Assembly (NCBI RefSeq): GCF_002973525.1
Contig: NZ_PVEN01000008.1
Span: 124,001 to 188,000 of the forward strand
DNA from: Paraburkholderia sp. BL21I4N1
GTDB taxonomy: Bacteria; Pseudomonadota; Gammaproteobacteria; Burkholderiales; Burkholderiaceae
Direction of reading: 5' to 3'
DNA length: 64,000 bases
Position numbers and translations under genes: made by a program. Numbering within the stretch: position 1 is the stretch's first letter; each line of letters starts with the position of its first letter. This document shows positions 53,086-62,287 of this stretch, in pieces. The notes below the pieces were generated by a model. The model did no database searches. It had not been told where the DNA came from and saw only the letters and a program-made list of their open reading frames with translations.

Positions 53086-53384
53086 GCCGCTGCAAGCCGG
53101 GGGGCTTAAACAACATTAGCGTCAAACGCTCCGGCGCATGCAATCTAATCCGCGCGCAACAGCGGCCATGGCGTCGGGCATGTCAGCTATCGCGCGTACT
53201 TTTTTGCTTCAAAACGCCGTTGTTCGCGTAATCAGTTAGGATTGACCCACGCGCGCCTTGACTGCGCTTCGGTCTCAACCCTGCTTCACTCTTCGCCGGC
53301 CCCGGCGGGACACGGTCCTGCCATGCGCCTGGTGTATCCTTAATGCTCTGCAACAGCGCGCCCAGACTCGCCGGGCGCACTACC
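53086..53384. other. intergenic stretch before corC
   Basis: No gene is supported. It may hold a promoter for corC and lnt; no clear terminator or repeat was seen. Confidence 0.4.
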
Positions 53385-54278
53385 ATGAACGACACGTATC
53401 CCAGTCGACGCCAACTCGACAAACCGCAAGAAAAGCGCTCACTCCTCGAGCGTTTGACCGACTTCATCTCGCCCGAGCCCGACTCGCGCGCAGAACTTCT
53501 GGAAATCCTGCAGGACGCCCACGAGCGCAACCTGATCGACGCCGACTCGCTGTCGATGATCGAAGGGGTCTTCCAAGTCTCCGAACTGAGCGCTCGCGAC
53601 ATCATGGTGCCGCGCGCTCAAATGGACGCGATCAACATCGCGGACAGTCCCGCCGAATTCATTCCCTACGTGCTGGAAAAAGCGCACTCGCGCTATCCGG
53701 TGTTCGAGGGCAATCGCGACAACATCATCGGCGTGCTGCTGGCCAAAGACCTGCTGCGCTACTACGCCGAAGAAGAATTCGACGTGCGCGGCATGCTGCG
53801 CCCCGCCGTGTTTATCCCCGAATCGAAGCGCCTGAACGTGCTGCTGCACGACTTCCGCGTGAATCGCAATCACCTCGCGGTGGTGGTCGACGAATACGGC
53901 GGCGTGGCCGGCCTGATTACGATCGAGGACGTGCTGGAACAGATCGTCGGCGATATCGAAGACGAATATGACTTCGACGAGGAAAGCGGCAACATCATCG
54001 CGTCGCCGGACGGACGCTTCCGCGTGCGCGCGCTGACCGAGATCGAGCAGTTCAACGAAGCCTTCGGCACGGATTACCCGGACGACGAAGTCGATACGAT
54101 CGGCGGACTCGTCACGCATCATTTCGGCCGTGTGCCGCATCGCGGCGAGAAGGTTCGCCTCGACGATCTGATCTTCGAGATTCTGCGCGGCGACGCCCGC
54201 CAGATCCACATGCTGCTGGTGCGCCGCGATCCGCTGGCCGGCCAGCGCGAGCGCGAAGCGCAGCACGTGCAGACCTGA
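53385..54278 (+). CDS. corC: CBS-domain transporter-associated protein CorC
   Basis: A 297-residue cytoplasmic protein with two CBS domains (ARDIMVPRAQMDAINI at about 67-82 and LAVVVDEYGGVAGLITIEDV) and a C-terminal CorC/HlyC domain (ALTEIEQFNEAFG, GGLVTHHFGRVPHRGE). MNDTYPSRR is the start; the frame upstream is not supported. Linked in E. coli to cobalt and magnesium efflux. It precedes lnt. Confidence 0.93.
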   Translation: MNDTYPSRRQLDKPQEKRSLLERLTDFISPEPDSRAELLEILQDAHERNLIDADSLSMIEGVFQVSELSARDIMVPRAQMDAINIADSPAEFIPYVLEKAHSRYPVFEGNRDNIIGVLLAKDLLRYYAEEEFDVRGMLRPAVFIPESKRLNVLLHDFRVNRNHLAVVVDEYGGVAGLITIEDVLEQIVGDIEDEYDFDEESGNIIASPDGRFRVRALTEIEQFNEAFGTDYPDDEVDTIGGLVTHHFGRVPHRGEKVRLDDLIFEILRGDARQIHMLLVRRDPLAGQREREAQHVQT

Positions 54279-54339
54279 GCCAGGCCCTGGCCGGCTCGCT
54301 TTTCTCGCTTCCTCAACACCTCACGCCGACCGCGCAACG

Positions 54340-56073
54340 ATGGCCGACCCGATAACTTCCCGTTCGCGCCGCGGCGTGAGCGCTTCTGCCGCTCAAGCTG
54401 TCCGCGGTCGCGCGCTGCCCCGCTGGCATTACCTCGTCGCCGCCTTCGCCGGCGCGGCCAATACGCTTTCGTTCGCGCCGACGCCGCATGGCGGCTGGCT
54501 CGAACTCGCGATTTTCGCGTTCTTCTTCGCGTGGCTCACGCGCAGCACCGGCTGGAAAAGCGCCGCTTTGACCGGTGGCGCATTCGGCTTTGGCAACTTC
54601 GTCAGCGGTGTGTGGTGGCTATACGTCAGCATGCATTTCTACGGCGGCATGAGCGCGCCGCTCGCCGGCGCGGCGGTCGTGCTGTTTTCGTTGTATCTGG
54701 CGATCTATCCGGCATTTGCCGCTGCGTTGTGGTCGCTCTGCGCCGGTCATGCACGCAACGGCGCGGCGGACGACCGCACGCCGTTCTCGCCGACCTGGCA
54801 TGGCGCGCTGGCGTTCGCGAGCGCGTGGGCGATCGGTGAGTGGCTGCGCGGCACGGTGTTCACCGGCTTTCCGTGGCTTGCGAGCGGTTATGCGCAGGTG
54901 GATGGTCCGTTTGCCGGCTTTGCGCCGGTGGCGGGCGTGTATGGCGTGGGTTGGGTGCTGGCGCTGGTGGCCGCGTTGATCGTGCAGGCGCTCATGCAGT
55001 TGGCGGCTTTGCGGCAGGCGAGCGGGACTGCTGCCGGTGTCGGCGGCAATATCGGCAATCCGGCTCAGGGTGGTCAGGCAAACGGCAAACCCAGCGGCGT
55101 CCGTGCCGCACTGCCCGGCCTCATCGCGCTGGCGCTGATCGCGGCCGGCCTGCTGCTGCCACTCGCGCAATGGACAGTCCCCGCCAACGCGCCGCTGACC
55201 GTGCGTCTTCTGCAAGGCAACGTCAAGCAGGAGATGAAGTTCGAAGAATCCGGCATGCGCGCCGCGATCGACATGTACCAGCAAATGATCACGTCGAAAC
55301 CGGCCGATCTGATCGTCACGCCGGAAACGGCGATTCCGGTTTTCATCCAGCAATTGCCGGCACCGTTCGCGTCGGCGGTACGCCGTTTTTCGGATTCGAC
55401 CGGCAGCGCCATCCTGTTCGGCGCACTCGGCGGCACGGTCACGCCGGAAGGCCAGTTGATCGACTACACGAACAGCCTGTTCGGCGTCACGCCCGGTTCT
55501 CGCGACGTGTACCGCTACGACAAGCACCACCTCGTGCCGTTCGGCGAGTTCGTGCCGTGGGGCTTCCGCTGGTTCGTCAATCTGATGAACATTCCGCTCG
55601 GCGATTTCTTCCGCGGCGCGCCGGTGCAGAAACCGTTCATGGTGCACAACCAGCCGGTCTCGGTCGACATCTGCTACGAAGACATTTTCGGTGAAGAGAT
55701 TGCCCGCAGCATTCGCGAAAGCGAGACGCCGGCCGGCGTGCTGGTCAACTCGACCAACCTCGCCTGGTTCGGCGACACGATTGCGCTGGACCAGCATCTG
55801 CAGATCGCGCGGATGCGTTCGCTGGAAACCGGCCGGCCGATGCTGCGCGCCACCAACACCGGCATGACCGCCGCGATCGACGCGAACGGCAAGGTGCTCG
55901 GCCGCCTCAAGCCGTTCACGATCGGCTCGCTCGACGTGACGGTGCAAGGCACGTCCGGCCGCACGCCGTATGTGACGAGCGGGAATAACACGGTGCTGGC
56001 CGTGTCGTTGCTGCTATTGGCATTTGGATTTGCATTCGGGCCGGGCATTACACGACGCCGTAAAACACCATAA
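54340..56073 (+). CDS. lnt: apolipoprotein N-acyltransferase
   Basis: A 577-residue inner-membrane enzyme that N-acylates the lipoprotein cysteine, the last step of lipoprotein maturation. About six N-terminal helices precede the carbon-nitrogen hydrolase domain (from about 280), with the Glu in VTPETAIPVF, the Lys in YDKHHLVPFGEF and the Cys in VDICYEDIFG forming the catalytic triad. Slightly longer than E. coli Lnt (512), because of an insertion before residue 290. The last gene of the string, followed by a terminator. Confidence 0.95.
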   Translation: MADPITSRSRRGVSASAAQAVRGRALPRWHYLVAAFAGAANTLSFAPTPHGGWLELAIFAFFFAWLTRSTGWKSAALTGGAFGFGNFVSGVWWLYVSMHFYGGMSAPLAGAAVVLFSLYLAIYPAFAAALWSLCAGHARNGAADDRTPFSPTWHGALAFASAWAIGEWLRGTVFTGFPWLASGYAQVDGPFAGFAPVAGVYGVGWVLALVAALIVQALMQLAALRQASGTAAGVGGNIGNPAQGGQANGKPSGVRAALPGLIALALIAAGLLLPLAQWTVPANAPLTVRLLQGNVKQEMKFEESGMRAAIDMYQQMITSKPADLIVTPETAIPVFIQQLPAPFASAVRRFSDSTGSAILFGALGGTVTPEGQLIDYTNSLFGVTPGSRDVYRYDKHHLVPFGEFVPWGFRWFVNLMNIPLGDFFRGAPVQKPFMVHNQPVSVDICYEDIFGEEIARSIRESETPAGVLVNSTNLAWFGDTIALDQHLQIARMRSLETGRPMLRATNTGMTAAIDANGKVLGRLKPFTIGSLDVTVQGTSGRTPYVTSGNNTVLAVSLLLLAFGFAFGPGITRRRKTP

Positions 56074-56099
56074 CCGCAAGAACTAACCACCGAAACAGA

Positions 56100-56135
56100 A
56101 ACGCGCGCTGCTGGCATGCCAGAGCGCGCGTTTTT
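56100..56135 (+). terminator. intrinsic terminator after lnt
   Basis: AACGCGCGCT and AGCGCGCGTT pair and are followed by TTT. It lies between the convergent lnt and M48 genes. Confidence 0.75.
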
Positions 56136-56146
56136 CATTCTTGCAG

Positions 56147-56905
56147 TTACTGATTCGAAGCGATCCGCTGCTGAATATGCTGCGCCCGCTCCGGCGACGA
56201 CGGATGCGAACTGAACATACTCGATTTACCCCCATCCAGTTGCGCGAGTTTGTTAAATGCCGTCACCAGCCCCGACGGATCCAGCTTCTTCTTTTTCTGC
56301 AAATCGAATGAATAATCGTCGGCGGCGCTTTCCTGGGTTTGCGAGAATTGCGCGTTAATCAGCTTCTCGGAGAAATCGCCGAGTTGCGAACCGGACAGCG
56401 ATCCCGCGAGGCCTCCCGCCGACGTCGCCGCACCACGCACCGCCGACGTGGCATAAGCCACCTGCATCGCCTTCTTCGTGTGGCCGAGCGCTACGTGGCC
56501 CATTTCGTGGCCGACCACGCCGCGCACTTCGTTGTCGTTCATCATGTCCATCAGCCCGCTGTAGACGCGCACGCAACCATTGGCCATGGCCCATGCGTTG
56601 ACGTCCTTGGTCATGTACACCTTGTAGTTGACCGGCGTGCCGTTGATGTTGTCGCCCAGTTGCGTGGCGATCTTGTTCAGGCGCTTCTGGTACTTGCTGT
56701 TCGCGGCGGCGATCTTGTTTTCGCCATCCAGCTGCGCGCACGATTTGTCGGTCAACGCGCGCACGTCGGCGTCGCTCAGCGTGGCGGCCTGGGTGGCCAT
56801 CTGGCCGGACTTGATCAGCGCGGACGGATCGACGTTACCGACATTCGAGCAGGCGGCAAACATGGCAAGTGCGGAAGCGGCAATGACAAAGCGATACGGT
56901 TTCAT
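56147..56905 (-). CDS. M48-family metallopeptidase lipoprotein (LoiP-like)
   Basis: A 252-residue peptidase with lipobox FAACS (Cys19) and zinc motif VVGHEMGHVALGH (HExxH) plus the downstream Glu in SQTQESAADDYSF. Such proteins act at the outer membrane on misfolded or uncut outer membrane proteins. MKPYRFVIAAS is the start; the frame before it is not supported. It faces lnt across the terminator. Confidence 0.92.
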   Translation of the reverse strand: MKPYRFVIAASALAMFAACSNVGNVDPSALIKSGQMATQAATLSDADVRALTDKSCAQLDGENKIAAANSKYQKRLNKIATQLGDNINGTPVNYKVYMTKDVNAWAMANGCVRVYSGLMDMMNDNEVRGVVGHEMGHVALGHTKKAMQVAYATSAVRGAATSAGGLAGSLSGSQLGDFSEKLINAQFSQTQESAADDYSFDLQKKKKLDPSGLVTAFNKLAQLDGGKSSMFSSHPSSPERAQHIQQRIASNQ

Positions 56906-57157
56906 GGTGGAAGTCTCTCTGCGAGTTATTGATCTGAGCGGCGCGCTTTCTCCCGCGACGCCGATTCGCAATGGCTGCAATTCACCGATTAATTCGCCGG
57001 ATATGTTGATTGCATAAACCATTACGCCACGCGACAGACAAAAAAAATGCGCCTGACGGGCAGGCGCATTTTTACCACAAACGTAAGTTTTAATTCATTA
57101 TTTTGGAAGCTTGATTGACAGCTTTTTGCAATGCTCAATCTTCGCGATCTGCAATAC
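56906..57157. other. intergenic stretch with a hairpin terminator
   Basis: No gene is supported. Stem AAATGCGCCTG (57045-57055) with CAGGCGCATTT (57061-57071) has T-runs on both strands and should terminate the GST gene. Confidence 0.55.
57045..57071 (-). terminator. intrinsic terminator of the GST gene
   Basis: An 11-bp stem with a 5-base loop; on the minus strand it is followed by TTTTT. Confidence 0.75.
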
Positions 57158-57772
57158 TCAGTTCGCCGGCACCGTGTCGATAAACGACTGACGCAGCGAG
57201 AGCTTCTGCAAATGCTTATCCAGATTCGGATACGGTTCGCGCCAGTTCAACTCGGGCATGCGGAAATCCAGATAACCCAGTGCGCATCCCACCGCGATAT
57301 CCGCGAGCGTGTAGTGATTGCCCGCGCACCACGTCTTGCTGCCCAGCCCCCGCGACATTGCGATCAGCGCTTCGTCGATCTTGCGTTGTTGACGCGCGAC
57401 CCATGCGTCCACGCGCAACTCCGGCGCGCGCTGCGTGCTTTCGAGGCGAATTAGCACCGCCGCATCCAGAATGCCGTCGGCGAGCGCTTCCCAGCAGCGC
57501 ACTTCCACGCGTTCACGGCCGGATTGCGGAATCAGCTTGCCGACCGGCGACAGCGTATCCACGTATTCGCAGATCACCCGCGAGTCGAACACCGCTTCGC
57601 CGTCTTCCATCACGAGGCACGGCACCTTGCCGAGCGGATTGAAGGTGTGAATCGTGGTGTCGGGCGCCCAGACGTTCTCGGGCACCAGTTCGTAGTCGAT
57701 CTTCTTGTCGGCCAGCACGATCCGCGCTTTACGCACATACGGGCTACCGAGCGAACCGATGAGTTTCATCAT
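57158..57772 (-). CDS. glutathione S-transferase-family protein
   Basis: A 204-residue GST. The thioredoxin-like N-terminus (KLIGSLGSPYVRKARIVLAD, Ser at the active site) is followed by GKVPCLVMEDGEAVFDSRVI, the glutathione-binding segment, and an all-helical C-terminal domain. Three tandem ATG codons lie within 57767-57778; the middle one is used because AAGG then lies 9 bases away. A long open frame that continues in this strand to 59830 is a shadow of pepP. Substrate unknown. Confidence 0.88.
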   Translation of the reverse strand: MMKLIGSLGSPYVRKARIVLADKKIDYELVPENVWAPDTTIHTFNPLGKVPCLVMEDGEAVFDSRVICEYVDTLSPVGKLIPQSGRERVEVRCWEALADGILDAAVLIRLESTQRAPELRVDAWVARQQRKIDEALIAMSRGLGSKTWCAGNHYTLADIAVGCALGYLDFRMPELNWREPYPNLDKHLQKLSLRQSFIDTVPAN

Positions 57773-57955
57773 TACCATCTGCCTTTGTCTGAATCCGGCG
57801 AAAGTATAAGTGCTCGGCGGCCTTCGCGAGCGTACCAGCGTCTCTTCGCAAGCCGCATGCAGACTCGCTGTGGATGGATTGCAACAGCGGCACGGCGACG
57901 CTGCGATCCGTATCCGCGCAAAATAAGTCCGCGCATTGGGCGCTACAATCGCACG

Positions 57956-59362
57956 ATGAACCAGCCGACCGAACCCACCCTCGCCATCGACGTCTACCGA
58001 ACGCGCCGCGAGCGCGTACTCGCCGCGCTGCGCGCGACGGGCGGCGGCGTCGCCATCGTCCCCACCGCGCCGGAAGCCCTGCGCAACCGCGACGCCGATT
58101 ATCCGTACCGGCACGACAGCTACTTCTACTACCTGACCGGCTTCACCGAACCGGAAGCGCTGCTGGTGCTCGACGCCAGCGCCGCGTCCGGCGAGCCGGC
58201 GTCGATCCTGTTCTGCCGCGAGAAAAACGTCGAGCGCGAAACGTGGGAAGGTTTCCGCTTCGGCCCCGACGGCGCGCGCACGGCGTTCGGTTTCGACGCG
58301 GCGTTCGCAATCGGCGACGTCGACGTGCAACTGCCGCGGCTGCTTGCCGACAAACCGTCGCTGCACTACGCGCTCGGCAGCTCGGCGCAACTGGACGAAC
58401 AGGTGCGCGGCTGGCTCGACACGGTGCGCGCGCAAGGCCGCAGCGGAGTCGCGACGCCCACGACTGCAGGCGATCTGATCCCGTTGCTCGACGACATGCG
58501 GCTCGTCAAGGACGACCACGAACTCGCCGTCATGCGCCGCGCCGGGCAAATTTCGGCGCGGGCGCATCGCCGCGCGATGGCCGCGTGCCATCCGGGTATC
58601 CGCGAGTACGAACTCGAAGCCGAACTGCTCTATACGTTCCGCAAATTCGGCGCGCAGGCGCCGGCTTATACGTCGATCGTCGCGGCGGGCGCCAATGCCT
58701 GCGTGCTGCACTACCCGGCCGGCAACGCGGCAGCAAAGGACGGCGACCTGATCCTGATCGACGCGGCCTGCGAACTCGACGGCTACGCGTCCGACATCAC
58801 CCGCACGTTCCCCGCCAGCGGCCGCTTCACGCCGGCGCAGCGCGAGCTGTACGACATCGTGCTGGCCGCGCAGCAGGCTGCCGTCGACGCCACCCGCGCC
58901 GGCGCCACCTTCGACGATCCGCACCAGGCAGCCGTCCGTGTGCTGTCGCAAGGCTTGCTCGACACCGGCATCATCGACCGCGCGAAGTTCGCTTCGGTCG
59001 ACGACGTGATCGCCGAGCGCGCCTACGCGCCCTTCTATATGCACCGCACCGGCCACTGGATCGGCATGGACGTGCACGACGTCGGCGACTACCGCGAACG
59101 CGGCGCGCCGCGCGACGACGCGGGCGTGTTGCCGTGGCGCACCTTGCAGGCGTCGATGACGCTGACCATCGAGCCCGGCTTGTACATCCGCCCGACGGAA
59201 GGCGTGCCCGAGCGCTACTGGAACATCGGCATCCGCATCGAGGACGACGCGATCGTCACGCCGACCGGCTGCGAGCTGATCACGCGCGACGTGCCGGTCG
59301 CCGCCGACGAAATCGAGGCGCTGATGCAGGAAGCCCGCGCGGCCCACGAAACAAGGACGTAA
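57956..59362 (+). CDS. pepP: Xaa-Pro aminopeptidase
   Basis: A 468-residue metallopeptidase that removes the N-terminal residue before proline. The C-terminal pita-bread domain shows LIDAACELDGYASDITRTF (first Asp pair), HRTGHWIGMDVHD, IEPGLYI and IRIEDDAIV. The N-terminal domain (DADYPYRHDSYFYYLTGF) matches PepP. MNQPTEPTL is the start. It overlaps nothing, but ends 6 bases before ubiH, so they are co-transcribed as in other proteobacteria. Confidence 0.95.
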   Translation: MNQPTEPTLAIDVYRTRRERVLAALRATGGGVAIVPTAPEALRNRDADYPYRHDSYFYYLTGFTEPEALLVLDASAASGEPASILFCREKNVERETWEGFRFGPDGARTAFGFDAAFAIGDVDVQLPRLLADKPSLHYALGSSAQLDEQVRGWLDTVRAQGRSGVATPTTAGDLIPLLDDMRLVKDDHELAVMRRAGQISARAHRRAMAACHPGIREYELEAELLYTFRKFGAQAPAYTSIVAAGANACVLHYPAGNAAAKDGDLILIDAACELDGYASDITRTFPASGRFTPAQRELYDIVLAAQQAAVDATRAGATFDDPHQAAVRVLSQGLLDTGIIDRAKFASVDDVIAERAYAPFYMHRTGHWIGMDVHDVGDYRERGAPRDDAGVLPWRTLQASMTLTIEPGLYIRPTEGVPERYWNIGIRIEDDAIVTPTGCELITRDVPVAADEIEALMQEARAAHETRT

Positions 59363-59368
59363 TCCGCA

Positions 59369-60706
59369 ATGAACGATGTTTCCCCGTCGACGGTGATTCT
59401 GAAGCCCGCCTCGGCCACTCATCCGTACGATTTCGACGTGACGATCGTCGGCGCCGGACCGGTCGGGCTGGCGCTGGCCGGCTGGCTGGCGCGCCGCAGC
59501 GCGACCCAGGCGCTGAAGATCGCGCTGGTCGACGCACGCGAGCCGGAAGACTCGATCGCCGACCCGCGCGCGATCGCCGTCTCGCACGGCAGCCGGATGA
59601 TTCTGGAGCCGCTGCGCTGGCCCGCCGACGCCACCGCGATCCAGCGCATTCATGTGTCGCAGCGCGGGCACTTCGGCCGCACGCTGATCGATCACACCGA
59701 GCACGGTCTGCCGGCGCTGGGGTATGTGCTGCGCTATGGGTCGATCGTGCATGGGCTGGCCGACGCGGTGCATGCGAGTTCGGTGCACTGGTTCCGCTCG
59801 ACCTCGGCCGCAGCGCCGACCCAGGAGCATGACGGCGTGACGCTACCGATCGAAACGGCGGGCGTCGCGCGTTCGTTGCGTACGCGGATTCTGGTGAATG
59901 CCGAAGGCGGGTTGTTCGGCGATCAGAAAGCCCGACGGACGGGACGGGACCGTGCGGCAAGCGCGGACTCGGCTGAAAACATCGCGGAAAACTACGCCCG
60001 GCCGAGCGCCGGCAGCCTCGATTCCGACGCTGCGGATCAATCCGGCAAACGCGCCGCGAAAAACGGCTCACGCGACTACGGACAAACCGCGCTGGTCGGC
60101 ACGGTAACCGTCTCCTCGCCGCAACCGCATGTGGCCTGGGAGCGCTTCACGTCGCAAGGTCCGATCGCCTTGCTGCCCATGGGCGGCGTGCGCGGCGCGG
60201 ACTATGCGCTGGTCTGGTGTTGTGCGCCGGAACAAGCCGCCCGCCGCGCGCAACTCTCCGACACCGACTTCCTGCGCGAACTCGGCGCGGCGTTCGGCGA
60301 CCGCATGGGCCGTTTCACGCAGATCAAAGGCCGCGCGTCGTTCCCGCTCGGCCTGAACGCGGTCGAGACACTCGTTCAGGGCCGCGTCGTCGCAATCGGC
60401 AATGCGGCGCAAACCCTGCACCCGGTGGCCGGCCAGGGGCTGAACCTCGGCCTGCGCGACGCGCATTCGCTCGCCGACGCATTGTCCGCGGAAGGCCCCA
60501 CGCCGCTCGCGCTCGCCACCTTCGCGCAACGCCGCGCGCTCGACCGCCGTCTCACGATCGGCGCGACCGACACGCTCGCGCGCCTGTTCACCGTCGACTT
60601 CGCGCCGCTCGCGATCGTGCGCGGTCTCGCGCTCACCGCGCTCGAATTCGTGCCGCCGCTGAAAACCGCGCTGGCGCGTCAAATGATGTTCGGGCAACGC
60701 CGCTAG
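59369..60706 (+). CDS. ubiH: 2-polyprenyl-6-methoxyphenol hydroxylase of ubiquinone biosynthesis
   Basis: A 445-residue FAD monooxygenase of the UbiH/UbiF class. GAGPVGLALAGWLA binds FAD at the N-terminus and GNAAQTLHPVAGQGLNLGLR is the second FAD signature. About 50 residues rich in Asp/Ser/Ala/Arg (roughly 190-240) are inserted after EGGLFGDQKARR and look disordered. UbiH introduces an aromatic-ring hydroxyl in ubiquinone synthesis. It follows pepP directly. Confidence 0.9.
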   Translation: MNDVSPSTVILKPASATHPYDFDVTIVGAGPVGLALAGWLARRSATQALKIALVDAREPEDSIADPRAIAVSHGSRMILEPLRWPADATAIQRIHVSQRGHFGRTLIDHTEHGLPALGYVLRYGSIVHGLADAVHASSVHWFRSTSAAAPTQEHDGVTLPIETAGVARSLRTRILVNAEGGLFGDQKARRTGRDRAASADSAENIAENYARPSAGSLDSDAADQSGKRAAKNGSRDYGQTALVGTVTVSSPQPHVAWERFTSQGPIALLPMGGVRGADYALVWCCAPEQAARRAQLSDTDFLRELGAAFGDRMGRFTQIKGRASFPLGLNAVETLVQGRVVAIGNAAQTLHPVAGQGLNLGLRDAHSLADALSAEGPTPLALATFAQRRALDRRLTIGATDTLARLFTVDFAPLAIVRGLALTALEFVPPLKTALARQMMFGQRR

Positions 60707-60936
60707 GCACGCCGTCCGCTCGCGCCGCGCGGCCTTTTGACGCGGCGCGGCGCGCACCGCATGTGAGATGCCGGTTCTATGAACCGGACCACTTTCATAG
60801 AAGATTTAATGGGTTACGACACACGCATGTCGGGTGCCGGCTATCTGTTAACGCTAAAATGGTGGTTTTCTCTCGCATTTCGCGAACGCTCCGATTGACA
60901 CAAATTGCGCAATCGGGCGCGGCGCGCGTCCACGCT

Positions 60937-62001
60937 ATGCCCACTCTCGGCTCCCACAATCTGCGTAATAACCTGTTCGTCGCGCCCATGGCGGGTGTGA
61001 CCGACCGGCCGTTCCGGCAACTGTGCAAACGGCTGGGCGCGGGCTATGCGGTGTCGGAAATGGTCGCCTCGAACGCGCAGTTGTGGAAAAGCGAAAAGAC
61101 CATGCGGCGCGCCAACCACACTGGCGAGGTCGAGCCGATCGCCGTGCAGATCGCCGGCGCCGATCCGGTCATGATGGCCGAAGCCGCGCGCCACAACGTC
61201 GCGAACGGCGCGCAGATCATCGACATCAACATGGGCTGTCCGGCCAAGAAGGTCTGCAACGTTGCGGCCGGCTCGGCGCTGTTGCAGAACGAGCCGCTGG
61301 TGCAGCGCATCGTCGAGGCGGTGGTCGGCGCGGTGGGCGTCGGGCCCGACGCGGTGCCCGTCACGCTGAAAATCCGCACCGGCTGGAATCGCGACAACAA
61401 GAATGCGCTGAGCGTCGCGCATCTGGCCGAAAACGCCGGCATCGCCATGCTGACCGTGCACGGTCGCACCCGCGCCGATCTCTATCACGGCGACGCCGAA
61501 TACGAGACCATCGCCGCCGTCAAGGCCGCCGTGCGCATTCCGGTGGTCGCGAACGGCGACATTACGACGCCGCACAAGGCGCGCGCGGTACTCGCCGCCA
61601 CTGGCGCCGACGCGATCATGATCGGCCGCGCCGCGCAGGGGCGCCCATGGCTGTTTCGGGAGATCGAGCATTTCCTGAAAACGGGCGAGTTGCTGCCGCC
61701 GCCGCGCATCGACGAAATCCAGCATGTGATGAACGAGCATCTCGAAGATCACTACGCGTTCTACGGGGAATTTACCGGCGTGCGCACTGCGCGTAAGCAC
61801 ATCGGCTGGTACACTCGCGGCCTTTCTGGCGCCAACGTGTTCCGGCATCGCATGAATACGCTGGACACCACGCGCGAACAACTCCTCGCCGTCAACGAGT
61901 TCTTCGACGCACAAAAGGCGATCTCCGACCGCCTTGTCTATGTCGACGAAACGCTCAACGAGAACGGCGAGCCGGACCCAACCGACCGACTAGCAGCATG
62001 A
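60937..62001 (+). CDS. dusB: tRNA-dihydrouridine synthase B
   Basis: A 354-residue FMN enzyme that makes dihydrouridine in tRNA. FVAPMAGVTDRPFRQLCK, INMGCPAKKVC (catalytic Cys) and VHGRTRADLY are DusB signatures. MPTLGSHNLR is the start; an earlier in-frame ATG (60859) lacks support. It overlaps fis by 4 bases (ATGA), the conserved dusB-fis operon. The 230 bases before it hold its promoter. Confidence 0.95.
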   Translation: MPTLGSHNLRNNLFVAPMAGVTDRPFRQLCKRLGAGYAVSEMVASNAQLWKSEKTMRRANHTGEVEPIAVQIAGADPVMMAEAARHNVANGAQIIDINMGCPAKKVCNVAAGSALLQNEPLVQRIVEAVVGAVGVGPDAVPVTLKIRTGWNRDNKNALSVAHLAENAGIAMLTVHGRTRADLYHGDAEYETIAAVKAAVRIPVVANGDITTPHKARAVLAATGADAIMIGRAAQGRPWLFREIEHFLKTGELLPPPRIDEIQHVMNEHLEDHYAFYGEFTGVRTARKHIGWYTRGLSGANVFRHRMNTLDTTREQLLAVNEFFDAQKAISDRLVYVDETLNENGEPDPTDRLAA

Positions 62002-62231
62002 GCAAGAACAATATCGAACAATCTGTCCGCGACAGCCTGGGGATGTATTTCCAGGATCTCGACGGCTCCAATCCGCACGACGTCTACGACATGGTGATTT
62101 CGTGCGTGGAAAAACCCTTGCTCGAAGTGGTGCTCGAGCAGGCCGGCGGCAATCAGTCGCTGGCCGCCGAGTATCTCGGCATTAACCGCAATACGCTGCG
62201 CAAGAAGCTGCAACAGCACGGTTTGTTGTAG
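61998..62231 (+). CDS. fis: nucleoid-associated protein Fis
   Basis: A 77-residue Fis: small DNA-bending regulator with the C-terminal HTH NQSLAAEYLGINRNTLRKKL. It is coupled to dusB through a 4-base overlap, as in E. coli. It should affect rRNA and many other promoters. Confidence 0.96.
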   Translation: MSKNNIEQSVRDSLGMYFQDLDGSNPHDVYDMVISCVEKPLLEVVLEQAGGNQSLAAEYLGINRNTLRKKLQQHGLL

Positions 62232-62287
62232 TTCGCTGTCGTTTTCTCGCGCCCTGCCACGTTTCCCTTCGGCTTTTCGTCTTCATC

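Noticed and set aside
57773..59830. Minus-strand open frame of almost 900 codons running from the GST gene through pepP
   Set aside because: Its upstream part is an Arg/Ala/Val-rich antisense reading of pepP, which has clear catalytic motifs. Only the GST part is real.
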